This document shows positions 18,798 to 30,665 of a stretch of DNA of 64,000 nt, piece by piece (the first letter of the stretch is position 1; every line of letters starts with the position of its first letter). The notes beneath the pieces were generated by a model. The model saw nothing but the letters and a program-made list of their open reading frames with translations. It had not been told where the DNA came from and did no database searches. A program made the translations under genes and the position numbers. The DNA is from Hyphomicrobiales bacterium (GTDB lineage: Bacteria > Pseudomonadota > Alphaproteobacteria > Rhizobiales > Rhizobiaceae), in the NCBI GenBank assembly GCA_900470805.1, contig UCCA01000018.1, positions 1-64,000 of the forward strand. Direction: 5' to 3'.

Positions 18798-18990
18798 GCA
18801 CTGCACTCCCTGCGGCGTTCCAACTGGCGCGGAAACAACCGAAGGATACATAATCACGGCTTAATTTTTACTTACCTAATGAAAGCATTGCGTGTATCAA
18901 AGCCGGATACAGATTAAGCCAAAGTGAATGCCATCCGCAAACTCGCAACCTTTCCGCGATTGTTTTGCGGCCTGATTGAAGTTGCTTGGC

Positions 18991-19920
18991 TCAAGCACAC
19001 CGCGCCGGTGTCAATTGGAGCCGGTTGGCAGCCCAGTGAACGGCCCTGTCGAGCTCCAGAAACTTCGCCGACTGCCAGTGAAAATAGTCTTCGATAAAGG
19101 TGCGCGACAGCCACAGCACGCCGCGACCGGCCGATTTCTCCCAGCCGAGCAACTCATCGGCCTCGGCCTTGCGGAACATGCGCTTGACGTTGGTGAGCGA
19201 GATGCCGAATTCCGAGGCGATTTCCGAAAAGGTCACATCCTCCACAATGATGCGGTCGCGAGAGCGCGCATCGTCGGGCAGGCGGCGGATCAGATCGTGA
19301 AGCACTAGTCCACCGACTTCGGACCAAAGAAAATTGCCGATGCTGTCCCTCGGCGTCCGCCAGACCGGTTCCAGCAACAGGATGTCGGCAGCACGGGGCT
19401 GGGCCAGTTCGAAGAGGCGGACGTCGGCGGCAACGGCGGCGGCGCGATTGCCACCGTCGAGGTAGTCGAGGCACTTCATGTGGCCCATGAACCAGGATTG
19501 CATCGCCTCCCAGCTGACCGACGTCGTCTCGAGACGGCGAAGCCGTCGGTCGGGCGTCTCATCCGGCACATCGCGGAGAAATTTGTAGGCGACGAGTTCG
19601 GACAGGAAGGACGCGGCGGTGTTCTTGCTTGCCACCTTCTGGCCTGTCGCGGCCTGCATGAACCTGCCGGCAGTCAGGCCGGAGCGCGGATCGCGCCGAT
19701 CGCGGCCGACATGCATGGCAAACAGCATTTGCGTCAGCAACCACTTACGATGGGACGCAGCGAGCCGGGCGAGGCGGGGTGCTCTGTGATGTATATCGAT
19801 GAGGTGAGAGGCGATCTGCCGCTCGATCTCAAGAAACCGCGGATGATACAGCATTTCCTCGCGCGAATGGTTCTTGCCATTCAGCGCTATATTGTATGTG
19901 TGTCCGCTAATGTCATCCAT
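18991..19920 (-). CDS. Winged helix-turn-helix regulator-like protein (309 aa)
   Basis: I do not recognise a characterised relative. The C-terminal third contains a likely helix-turn-helix, VTFSEIASEFGISLTNVKRMFRKAEADELLGWE, at about residues 227-259, followed by a wing-like RGVLWLS. The N-terminal 200 residues are helical and Arg-rich, without a Crp-type cyclic-nucleotide fold or a response-regulator receiver motif. There is no membrane segment. The upstream region (19921-20087) is clearly AT-richer than its surroundings. The gene lies beside the TadE/TadG operon and may control it; this is inferred only from position. Confidence 0.65.
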   Translation of the reverse strand: MDDISGHTYNIALNGKNHSREEMLYHPRFLEIERQIASHLIDIHHRAPRLARLAASHRKWLLTQMLFAMHVGRDRRDPRSGLTAGRFMQAATGQKVASKNTAASFLSELVAYKFLRDVPDETPDRRLRRLETTSVSWEAMQSWFMGHMKCLDYLDGGNRAAAVAADVRLFELAQPRAADILLLEPVWRTPRDSIGNFLWSEVGGLVLHDLIRRLPDDARSRDRIIVEDVTFSEIASEFGISLTNVKRMFRKAEADELLGWEKSAGRGVLWLSRTFIEDYFHWQSAKFLELDRAVHWAANRLQLTPARCA

Positions 19921-20087
19921 TCCAACTCACATGCGGTAGTGCTTCGGCACAGGCCGTCGCTTCGTATTGTTCGTTCGACTTTGGTGCTATCGCTCCTCTT
20001 ACATTTTCTCAGTTGTTTCAATATGGAATACTTGGGAATTGGAAGATATTCTCGAAATTATGTGATGCGCCAAGGCAACAGCCTCCA

Positions 20088-20612
20088 TCATCCGCCGATT
20101 TTCTGCGTGAGTTGCGCAATATCGGCCCGTAGGGCCGCGATCTCGGTCAACACCTGCATGTCGATCTTCTGGTGCAGGGAAAGCACTTCGAGCTCAGCCT
20201 TCAAGTTCACCTCGTAGTCCTTGGTGGCTTCGAAACGGTCCCGTTCGGCCTGACGGTTCTGCGACATCATGATGATCGGTGCCTGAATGGCTGCAATCAT
20301 CGACAGCACGAGATTGAGGAAGATGAAGGGGTAGGGATCGAAGGCGCGGGTGGCGAGTACCACGGTGTTGATGACGCACCAGACCACCAGGAACACCAGA
20401 AATGTGGTGATGAAACCCCACGAGCCGCCGATGCGGGCGATGCCGTCGGCCATGCGCTCGCCCAGCGAGGATTCGGCCTGCAGCGCTGCATTGATGTCGG
20501 TGGAGATGATCTTGCGCTCATGCGCCTTGGCCAAGACGCGCTTTTCGATATCTCCAAGCTCGTTGGCAGACTTGTCGAAATGCAGATGGACGAAACTGGA
20601 AAGATTGTTCAC
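20088..20612 (-). CDS. DUF1003 domain-containing membrane protein
   Basis: The 174-residue protein fits DUF1003: the leader LGERMADGIARIGGSWGFI, two membrane helices (about residues 65-86 and 96-116) separated by the hallmark RAFDPYPFIFLNLVLSM, then the QNRQAERDRFEATKDYEVN stretch and a C-terminal coiled coil. Its function is unknown; such proteins sit in the inner membrane with both ends in the cytoplasm. The start is a GTG with GGGAG eight bases upstream. It follows the LtaS-like gene on the same strand after 84 bases. Confidence 0.88.
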   Translation of the reverse strand: MNNLSSFVHLHFDKSANELGDIEKRVLAKAHERKIISTDINAALQAESSLGERMADGIARIGGSWGFITTFLVFLVVWCVINTVVLATRAFDPYPFIFLNLVLSMIAAIQAPIIMMSQNRQAERDRFEATKDYEVNLKAELEVLSLHQKIDMQVLTEIAALRADIAQLTQKIGG

Positions 20613-20696
20613 GGCGCGACTCCCGAATGGCTTTATGTGCTCGGGAGTATTCCGTTCTCAGGTGAAAATGCAATGCGGCAGACGCCGCAGCCGACC

Positions 20697-22625
20697 TCAG
20701 GACCTCGGGCTGTGCAGCCAGGAATGCTGCGGGAAGAAGCGTTCGACGGTCTGCGACTTGCCGAACATGATGTCGTGCTGGAGATACCGGTAGTCTCGTA
20801 CGAGCGGATCCAGCGTCTTGGTGTCGCGACCCCAATCCGGCGATGCCGTATTGTCGCGACCAACAAGCTGGTAGCGGTCGACGATCGAATATTTCTTCTG
20901 AACCCGGCCCAGGAAGCCTGTGTAGAAAGGGTGTTCGTAGCCGGCGAATTTCAGCAGATGATAGGGCAGTTGCGACGGGCTGATGGTGCCGACGTCAGTC
21001 TTGGCGCCCTTCTTGTTTGACCAGATCACCAGCGGGGTTTCATGTTCCTGCTTCATGACGCTGACCGACGCACGACGGGTGGCGACCTGGTCGGGCATGT
21101 AGCCGGTGTCCATGTAGACATTTCCGAGCGGTGGCAGATGATCGCCCCAGAGCACGATGATCGTCTCACGGTCGCGCTTGGCGGCCCATTCCGTCAGCAT
21201 CTTGAAGCTCTCATCGGCCTCCCTGATGCCCTGGGTATAGGTGGCAAGCGTTGCGCGGTCGGCGTCCGTCAGGCTGCCGGTGATATCGACCGTGTTGTTG
21301 GCGTAGCGGTTGGCCTCGTAGGGACCATGTCCCTGCAGGGTGACGGCGAAGAAGAAGAACGGGCGATCCATGCCATCGGCTTCCTGCATGATCTCCTTCA
21401 TCAGGCTGTCGTCGGAGGCGAAGATGCCGCGCTTTTCCATGGTCGGCATGGTCTCTTCGGTGCGGAATTCCTCGAAGCCGAAATCCTTGTAGACCTCGTT
21501 GCGGTTCCAGAACCAGCCGCTGAACGGATGCAGCGCGCGCGCCGCATAGCCTTCGCCGCGGAAGAAGGTGGCGAGTGACGGGATGTCATTGCGGATATAC
21601 TGCTGATAGGGAATGCTGCCATAGGGCAGGAAGGCGTTGGAGAATCCAGTCAGCGCCTCGAACTCGACATTGGCGGTCATGCCGCCGAACTCGGGCGAGA
21701 AGACGTGGCCGGACTGCGCCGCGCGAATGGTCGGCATCGGATCTTCCGAGAATTTCAGCGTCTTCAGTCGCGTCGGGTCCCAGAAGGATTCGCTCATCAG
21801 CATGATGACGTCGGGCTTTTCGCTGGGGCCGGCGAGATATCCGTAGTTACGCGACGGGATGGCATCGAGCGCCTGCCCGTTGAGCCCGGCGGGCGCTTTC
21901 ACGTCCGCCATGGGTACGTTGAAGATGAAGGCGAGGATGAAGCCGTTGCTGCGGTAGTTTTCCTTCTGGTCCCACATCATCGGCACGACCTGCAGACGGT
22001 CGCGGATATAAGAATACTGCGAATAGTCCATCAGCGAACCGAAGGCGGCAATGACAGGGAGCGTCAGGCAGAGGTTACGGATGCGATTGCGCCGCGCCAT
22101 CGTCGGCAGGTGCCGCCACGCGTAGCGCCAGGCGAGCACCAGGCCGGTAACGGAGAGCAGGATACCGACGGCGATGGCCACGGCCGTCATCGGACGGTCG
22201 CGCACCATGACCGGCAGAAGTTCAAGGATCTGACGGCCGAACAGCATGTCCGAGGGATAAAGCGGGTCAGACAAATAATGCTGTTTCTGGTTGGAAACCA
22301 GCGCGGGAACGAGAACGAGAGGCAGGACGATGAGCGCCGACAGGAACCGGCGACCGAGTGCCGCGTCAACGCACAGCATCAGCACCGTCAGCATCGCCAC
22401 AGTCGTCATGCCGGGGCGTGCCGGCGACGACAGGAATTCTCCGACATCAGCGACACCGCCCCGGGCGATGACCTCGACCGAGAAGGTTGCCAGCACGGCC
22501 ATGATCGCCGTGAGCGTGATGGCGATCGCACCGCGCAGGACAAGCGGGCGCACACCTGCATCTGAGCCGCTGTAAAGCGCCGCGACACGTACTGCCGCTT
22601 GAGACTTCAAAACTTGCGCGATCAA
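20697..22625 (-). CDS. LtaS-like membrane phosphotransferase (alkaline phosphatase/sulfatase superfamily)
   Basis: The 642-residue protein has about five N-terminal membrane helices (residues 32-200) and a large periplasmic sulfatase-type domain. The catalytic set of lipoteichoic acid synthase is visible: Glu279 in MSESFWDPT, nucleophile Thr317 in GGMTANVEFEALTG, and the metal pair in LWGDHLPP. Gram-negative relatives transfer phosphoglycerol or phosphoethanolamine to glucans, lipids or other envelope polymers; the substrate here is unknown. The start used is a TTG at 22625; a GTG at 22553 is an alternative that would leave room for a 5' leader. A tandem Pho-box-like array lies directly upstream. 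Confidence 0.85.
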   Translation of the reverse strand: MIAQVLKSQAAVRVAALYSGSDAGVRPLVLRGAIAITLTAIMAVLATFSVEVIARGGVADVGEFLSSPARPGMTTVAMLTVLMLCVDAALGRRFLSALIVLPLVLVPALVSNQKQHYLSDPLYPSDMLFGRQILELLPVMVRDRPMTAVAIAVGILLSVTGLVLAWRYAWRHLPTMARRNRIRNLCLTLPVIAAFGSLMDYSQYSYIRDRLQVVPMMWDQKENYRSNGFILAFIFNVPMADVKAPAGLNGQALDAIPSRNYGYLAGPSEKPDVIMLMSESFWDPTRLKTLKFSEDPMPTIRAAQSGHVFSPEFGGMTANVEFEALTGFSNAFLPYGSIPYQQYIRNDIPSLATFFRGEGYAARALHPFSGWFWNRNEVYKDFGFEEFRTEETMPTMEKRGIFASDDSLMKEIMQEADGMDRPFFFFAVTLQGHGPYEANRYANNTVDITGSLTDADRATLATYTQGIREADESFKMLTEWAAKRDRETIIVLWGDHLPPLGNVYMDTGYMPDQVATRRASVSVMKQEHETPLVIWSNKKGAKTDVGTISPSQLPYHLLKFAGYEHPFYTGFLGRVQKKYSIVDRYQLVGRDNTASPDWGRDTKTLDPLVRDYRYLQHDIMFGKSQTVERFFPQHSWLHSPRS

Positions 22626-22638
22626 CGGGGGAACTCCA

Positions 22639-22679
22639 ATGTCATCGTATCGTCATGGAACTGTCACATCCGCGTCATG
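22639..22679 (+). promoter_or_regulatory. Tandem Pho-box-like array (four GTCAY repeats, 11-bp period)
   Basis: TGTCAT (22640), CGTCAT (22651), TGTCAC (22662) and CGTCAT (22673) follow each other at exactly 11-base intervals. This equals two consecutive PhoB boxes of the CTGTCAT-N4-CTGTCAT type. The array lies between the divergent LtaS-like gene and the beta-propeller gene and reads in the direction of the latter. Confidence 0.7.
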
Positions 22680-22694
22680 AACGCTAGATGAACC
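22677..22694 (+). repeat. 7-4-7 direct repeat ATGAACG-N4-ATGAACC
   Basis: Two heptamers 11 bases apart, overlapping the end of the Pho-box-like array. On the opposite strand this reads GGTTCAT-N4-CGTTCAT, the same architecture found at 36324 and 36626. Confidence 0.6.
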
Positions 22695-22832
22695 GCAATT
22701 GTTTCCCGCGCTTAACGCTTTTTTGATCACAATATTTCGGCGTCAGGTTGCAGGCTTGGAATGCCCGTGCTTGCGCCCATAGTTCACCTGGCGTAGGGCG
22801 ATATGATTGCCCTAGCGTGAGGAGGCCTTTTC

Positions 22833-23666
22833 GTGCGCAGTTCAGTCGAGATCTACAATGTGAAAACCGGGCAGGCCCGGGTCGTCTGGCAGACGGAACG
22901 GCTTGTCGAGGCGCCGAATTTTGCGCCCGACGGCAGTTATCTGCTGCTCAACGACGATGGATTGCTATACCGGCTGGCGCTGGACGGGTCGCAGGATGTG
23001 ACGAAAGTCGAAACAGCCTTTGCGACGGCCTGCAACAACGACCACGGGATTTCGCCGGATGGCACCCGGATCGTCATTTCCGACAAAATCGAGTTCGGCA
23101 AGTCGGCAATCTACACGCTGCCGATCGACGGCGGCACGCCTGTTCTGGTGACCGAGAACCATCCGTCCTACTGGCACGGCTGGTCGCCCGACGGCAAGGA
23201 ACTGGCCTATTGCGGCATTCGCGGAGATCTTTTCGACATCTACACGATCGATGTGACGGGCGGCGAGGAGCGGCGGCTGACGTATGGCGAGGGGCGCAAC
23301 GACGGACCGGACTATTCGTTCGACGGAGAGTGGATCTATTTCAACTCCAGCCGCACCGGGCTGATGCAGATATGGCGGATCCATCCTGACGGGACCGGGT
23401 TGGGGCAGGTCACCCACGACAGCTACGGCAACTGGTTCGCGCATCCGTCTCCCGACAACGACAAGGTGCTGTTGATCTCCTACGCCCCTGACGTTTTCGA
23501 TCATCCGCGCGACAAGCACGTGCTTATGCGGATGATGGACATGGACGGTGGCAATATCCGGACCCTGTTCGAGTTGTTCGGGGGACAAGGTTCGATCAAC
23601 GTTCCGAACTGGTCACCTGGCGGTGACGAGTTCGCCTATGTCAGATATTTCCCGGTTGCGGATTGA
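22833..23666 (+). CDS. TolB-like beta-propeller protein (277 aa)
   Basis: The protein is built from WD40-like/PD40 repeats, visible as repeated SPDGxx blocks: NFAPDGSYLL, GISPDGTRIV, GWSPDGKELAY, YSFDGEWIYF, HPSPDNDKVLL and NWSPGGDEFAY, about six blades. There is no signal peptide, so unlike TolB it should be cytoplasmic. A strong GGAGG site precedes the GTG start at 22833. Such proteins often bind or process small ligands, but the function here is unknown. It is divergent from the LtaS-like gene and may share its Pho-type control region. Confidence 0.82.
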   Translation: MRSSVEIYNVKTGQARVVWQTERLVEAPNFAPDGSYLLLNDDGLLYRLALDGSQDVTKVETAFATACNNDHGISPDGTRIVISDKIEFGKSAIYTLPIDGGTPVLVTENHPSYWHGWSPDGKELAYCGIRGDLFDIYTIDVTGGEERRLTYGEGRNDGPDYSFDGEWIYFNSSRTGLMQIWRIHPDGTGLGQVTHDSYGNWFAHPSPDNDKVLLISYAPDVFDHPRDKHVLMRMMDMDGGNIRTLFELFGGQGSINVPNWSPGGDEFAYVRYFPVAD

Positions 23667-23698
23667 GCGATTGCCTCGATGAAGATTTGACGGCATAG

Positions 23699-24601
<903 letters not shown>

Positions 24602-24619
24602 GCCGCGCCGCGCCAGCAA

Positions 24620-25765
24620 TCACGGCTTGGAGGCCGGTGGCTGTTGCGGCTGGGCGCCTGGCATGGCCGGGTTCCTGAGGTCGATGCTGCCCTGATCTCC
24701 GGCAAGGAATTGCGGACCGACCTGGCGGACGTTGCCGGCGGCCGGATCGTAGGGACGATCGGGGACCTGTGCCTGCGGAGCGGGTGCAGGTGTCGGCGTT
24801 GCGGCCGGCGTCGGCGGCTTGGCGGTCTCGATCGTGGTGATCGAGCCTTTCGGCGGCACTGCGCTGACCTGCTGGTTGCGGCGCATCTGCTCGTAATAGC
24901 CGGGCAGATTGCAGCTGCAGGAGGATTTTTCGCCGGGCTTGCGGGTCTTGTAGGCGAAGGCATTCGGCATGGCGCTGTAGGGCGCTCCCGTCGAGGCCGA
25001 GACCATGTTCTCCGTCTCTCCCTGGTAGACGTCGTGATAGAAGAGCTCAGTTTCTATCCCGGGGCACATCTGCTGGCAGGTGCTGGCATCGTGGGCAAAA
25101 TCGAAGGAGGTGGCGTTCGAGCGGATCGGGAAGAAGCCGCCGTCGCAGGTGCGCACACAGATGGTGTTGAGGTGTGTCAGGCCTTGCGCGCCCGGTTCCG
25201 CGTAGGCCCGGCGATTGTCGCCGTCGAGCGGGATGAAGGTGTCGTTGCGGTTCGCCTGGTCGTCGATGCTGGGCGGCTCGGCATAATGCGGCTCGCCGTA
25301 GGGCTGGCCCTCGTATGAGCGCGCGTCATCCCGCCGGCCGTCATACTGCTGCATCGGCGCGTTGCAGTTGTTCTCATCGAGCGCCGCCAGAAGCTCGTTG
25401 CGGGCGCGGGTTTCCTGGCTGCCGGCGCGTAGTTCGTCGCGGCGCTGCTGGAGGTAGCTGATATTGTCGAGCATCTTGGCTTCGGCCTGCTCGAGTTCGC
25501 CGCAATATCCAGCGTTGTCACCGCCGATGACGACCATGCTGCCACTGCTGCAGCCATTGCGCCTGAGATCACTGCGCAGCTTGCGCAGTTCGAGGTTCTG
25601 CTCGGCGATGGCACCGGCGAACTTGCGCACTTCAGGCGTGCTGCCGATGACTTCAGGAAGGGTGGCCAGACGGGCGCGCAGGCTGCCGCAGATCGGCGCG
25701 ACCTGTGCGTAGGCCGGGGTCGACAGGGCAATCAGCAGGACTGCGGACAGTTTCCAGCGTTTCAA
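24620..25765 (-). CDS. DUF2865 domain-containing exported protein
   Basis: The 381-residue protein has a signal peptide (MKRWKLSAVLLIALSTPAYA-Q). A coiled-coil-prone region at about 40-140 with paired cysteines (NGCSSG, AGYCGELEQAE) is followed by the DUF2865 core: TICVRTCDGGFFPIRSNATSF, then STCQQMCPGIETELFY and a SCSCNLPGYYEQM stretch. The C-terminal 70 residues are Pro/Ala-rich and probably disordered. The cysteine pairs imply a disulfide-stabilised periplasmic protein. The function is unknown. It lies downstream of dme on the same strand, separated by 126 bases that include the hairpin at 25802. Confidence 0.85.
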   Translation of the reverse strand: MKRWKLSAVLLIALSTPAYAQVAPICGSLRARLATLPEVIGSTPEVRKFAGAIAEQNLELRKLRSDLRRNGCSSGSMVVIGGDNAGYCGELEQAEAKMLDNISYLQQRRDELRAGSQETRARNELLAALDENNCNAPMQQYDGRRDDARSYEGQPYGEPHYAEPPSIDDQANRNDTFIPLDGDNRRAYAEPGAQGLTHLNTICVRTCDGGFFPIRSNATSFDFAHDASTCQQMCPGIETELFYHDVYQGETENMVSASTGAPYSAMPNAFAYKTRKPGEKSSCSCNLPGYYEQMRRNQQVSAVPPKGSITTIETAKPPTPAATPTPAPAPQAQVPDRPYDPAAGNVRQVGPQFLAGDQGSIDLRNPAMPGAQPQQPPASKP

Positions 25766-25801
25766 GGCATCGTCCCGTGGTGTGCGAAGACCAGTGGATC
25801 A

Positions 25802-25821
25802 GGGCGGACCTCAATCCGCCC
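25802..25821 (-). repeat. Hairpin GGGCGGA-N6-TCCGCCC between dme and the DUF2865 gene
   Basis: A seven-pair GC-rich stem lies downstream of dme and 37 bases upstream of the DUF2865 start. It lacks a T run, so it may be a processing or pausing element and not a true terminator. Confidence 0.5.
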
Positions 25822-25891
25822 TCCGATATAGCCTGCTTCTCTTAACAAGCTCGCGCTGAAAGCCTAACGCATTTTTCCGTGATGTGCCAAA

Positions 25892-28207
<2,316 letters not shown>

Positions 28208-28371
28208 AAGCCTCCGGGCTGCCGCACATGCTGTCTTTGGAGCGACTTCAATACATCAATCGAAAGACCGGAACAGCGGGAATTTCCTTCACATTGTAAA
28301 AACAGCACGAATGTGAAGCCCTGCGAACACACCGCCCGCGGTTTGTGACAGATATCGGCCTGATCACGCCG

Positions 28372-28389
28372 ATGTCATCTTCCTGAAAC
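28372..28389 (+). promoter_or_regulatory. Degenerate Pho-box-like sequence before the plcP-like gene
   Basis: ATGTCAT, four bases, CTGAAAC matches 11 of 14 informative positions of the two CTGTCAT/CTGTCAC half-sites of a Pho box. It ends 67 bases before the start at 28456, in promoter distance. Supporting context: PlcP of S. meliloti is induced by phosphate starvation through PhoB. Confidence 0.4.
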
Positions 28390-28455
28390 ACGAGTCTGGT
28401 TTTCAGGGGCACAGATGAAGCATGGGGCACGGGCAGGATGCTTGTGAAGGATAAT

Positions 28456-29268
28456 ATGGATACCCGCCACTTCCGTACGCTCTTTATTTCCGACGTGCAT
28501 CTCGGCTCGAAAGCCGCGAAGGCCGACTTCCTGATCGACTTCCTGAAGTATCACGAGGCCGACACGATTTTCCTGGTCGGCGATATCGTCGATGGATGGC
28601 GGCTGAAGCGCAGCTGGTACTGGCCGCAGGAATGCAACGACGTGATCCAGAAGCTGCTGCGCAAGGCGCGCAAGGGAACGCGGATCGTCTATATCCCCGG
28701 TAATCACGACGAATTCCTGCGCGACTTCCCGGGCATGCATTTCGGCGGCATCGAAGTCGCCGAGCGGATGATGCACGAGGCGGCCGATGGCAAGAAATAC
28801 CTGGTGCTGCATGGCGACGAATTCGACGTGGTAGTGCGCAATGCCCGCCTGCTCGCCTATCTCGGTGACTGGGCCTACGACATGGCGATCATGATCAACA
28901 TCGGTCTCGCAGCCATCCGCCGCAAGCTCGGCATGCCCTATTGGTCGTTCTCTGCCTGGGCCAAGCTGCAGGTCAAGCATGCCGTCAACTTTATCGGCGA
29001 ATTCCAGAAGGTCGTCGCTGACGAAGCGCGCAAGCATGGCGCCGACGGCGTCATCTGTGGCCATATCCATCATGCCGTGATGGAGGACATGGACGGAGTT
29101 CGCTATATCAACACAGGCGACTGGGTCGAAAGCTGCACGGCGATCGCCGAGCACGAGGACGGCACTTTCGAACTGATCGAATGGCGCACGATCGGTGGCG
29201 CCGTCGAGCCCGCGCCGCTGGCGCTCGAACACCATCCGAAGCGGGAGCTTGCGCAGCAGGCTGCGTGA
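28456..29268 (+). CDS. plcP: Calcineurin-like metallophosphoesterase, PlcP-type phospholipase C candidate (LpxH-like fold)
   Basis: The 270-residue protein carries all metallophosphoesterase blocks: SDVHLGS, GDIVDGW, GNHDEF, HGDEFD and GHIHH. Such proteins are often labelled UDP-2,3-diacylglucosamine diphosphatase. In Sinorhizobium the similar gene close to dme was shown to encode PlcP, a phospholipase C that converts phosphatidylcholine to diacylglycerol for phosphorus-free lipids. The neighbourhood next to dme, the WRLKRSWYWPQ and ARLLAYLGDWAYD stretches, and a possible Pho box favour PlcP. GAAGG precedes ATG 28456; an ATG at 28438 lacks a site. Family confidence is high; the specific role is inferred. 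Confidence 0.75.
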   Translation: MDTRHFRTLFISDVHLGSKAAKADFLIDFLKYHEADTIFLVGDIVDGWRLKRSWYWPQECNDVIQKLLRKARKGTRIVYIPGNHDEFLRDFPGMHFGGIEVAERMMHEAADGKKYLVLHGDEFDVVVRNARLLAYLGDWAYDMAIMINIGLAAIRRKLGMPYWSFSAWAKLQVKHAVNFIGEFQKVVADEARKHGADGVICGHIHHAVMEDMDGVRYINTGDWVESCTAIAEHEDGTFELIEWRTIGGAVEPAPLALEHHPKRELAQQAA

Positions 29269-29444
29269 GACCGCGAGAGTATTGATTTCGCAGGTGCGGT
29301 ATGGATTTGTGCGGCTGCTGCCGTTGCCATATCGCGACAGTTTTCGTTTATTTTTGAAATCGGTTTGGGGCGGCTAAATCTGGCCATGGTCGCTCCCAAG
29401 ATGGCATGTTAGGCAACACCCACGTCTCCCTTCAGGCCACACCG

Positions 29445-30665
29445 ATGATTCCCGTCACGAATGCCTCCTTTGTCGAGGCCGCGCCAGCGCATTTCCGGCT
29501 GCTGAGCGCTTTGTCCTATTGCGCGCCGCTGCTGGTGAATGGCGTGGTCGTGCCGTTTTTCCCGGTCTGGCTGGCGCTGCATCAGTTCAACGACCACGAG
29601 ATCGGCATCATCCTCGCCGTCCCCATGGTGGTGCGCGTTCTGGTGGCGCCTGTTGTCGCCATGTATGCGGATCGGATGAGAGAACGCGCGGATGTGCTGG
29701 TATTCTCCGGCGGCCTGTCGCTGCTGACGGCGATCGCGCTCTACTGGACTGATACGTTCTGGCCGGTGCTGTTGGTCTTCACCATCCAGGGTGCCACCTT
29801 CTCGCCCTACGTCCCGGTGGTGGAATCGATCGTCATCTCAGGCGTGCGGCGCTGGGGATTCGACTACGGCTCGATGCGAGTCTGGGGCTCGATCGCCTTC
29901 ATCGCCTCAACCCTTGTCGGCGGCCAGCTGATCAGCCACTGGGGCGGGCAGATGGTGCTGCCGGTGATGATCTTTGGTTTCGTGACGACGATGGTGATGG
30001 CGATCTACTGCCCGCGCATCGGTCCGACCCGTCGTCGCGGAACGCCGGTCGATCTGCAGCAGGCGACGGGCAGTTCGCTGCGGCAGCCACATCTGCTGGT
30101 GCTGCTGATCGGCGTCGCGATCCAGCAGTCAAGCCATGCGGTTCTCTACACCTTCGCATCGATCTACTGGCGTGACCTTGGTTTCAGCGGAACACAGATC
30201 GCGGTCCTTTGGAGTGCTGGCGTCGCAGCAGAGGTCACGGTGTTCTTCCAGTCGCGGCGACTCAGCCGCTATTTCGACGCGTGGACGCTGATCCGCATCG
30301 GCGCGGCTGTCTGCGTCTGCCGATGGCTGCTGTTTCCGATGCATTGGGGCTTCGTGGGCTTCTTCCTGCTGCAGTGCATGCATGCCTTCAGCTACGCCTT
30401 CGTGCACACGGGCGTGCAGCGCCGGATCGTCGCGTCGGTGCAGGCGACGCAGGAATCCTCTGCGCAGGGCGCCTATTTCTTCTACAACGGCATGTTCCTG
30501 GGGCTGATGACCATTGCATCAGGTTATATCTACGCGCTGTTCGGGCTCGCCAGTTTCTATCTGATGGCGCTGACGGCGGTGTTCGGTCTCGGACTGATCG
30601 TCGTCGCCTACTACCTTCAGCCCCAGAGGCTGGCTTCCGGCGGCCAGACCAAGGAATCGGTGTAA
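29445..30665 (+). CDS. MFS permease (3-phenylpropionate/maltose transporter-like)
   Basis: The protein has 406 residues and about twelve membrane helices. It resembles the MFS_1-like group that includes HcaT: early LVNGVVVPFFPVWLALHQF, the charged loop MYADRMRERADV between helices 2 and 3, and SYAFVHTGVQRRIVASV in the second half. Substrates are unknown. The start is uncertain: ATG 29445 gives the usual short N-terminus, while an in-frame ATG at 29406 would add 13 residues; neither has a strong ribosome-binding site. Its 3' end overlaps the convergent epimerase gene by 49 bases. Confidence 0.8.
   Translation: MIPVTNASFVEAAPAHFRLLSALSYCAPLLVNGVVVPFFPVWLALHQFNDHEIGIILAVPMVVRVLVAPVVAMYADRMRERADVLVFSGGLSLLTAIALYWTDTFWPVLLVFTIQGATFSPYVPVVESIVISGVRRWGFDYGSMRVWGSIAFIASTLVGGQLISHWGGQMVLPVMIFGFVTTMVMAIYCPRIGPTRRRGTPVDLQQATGSSLRQPHLLVLLIGVAIQQSSHAVLYTFASIYWRDLGFSGTQIAVLWSAGVAAEVTVFFQSRRLSRYFDAWTLIRIGAAVCVCRWLLFPMHWGFVGFFLLQCMHAFSYAFVHTGVQRRIVASVQATQESSAQGAYFFYNGMFLGLMTIASGYIYALFGLASFYLMALTAVFGLGLIVVAYYLQPQRLASGGQTKESV

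Noticed and set aside
22697..22724. Possible terminator-like element GCGCTTAACGC with T run
   Set aside because: The stem is only three or four pairs and lies between divergent promoters.
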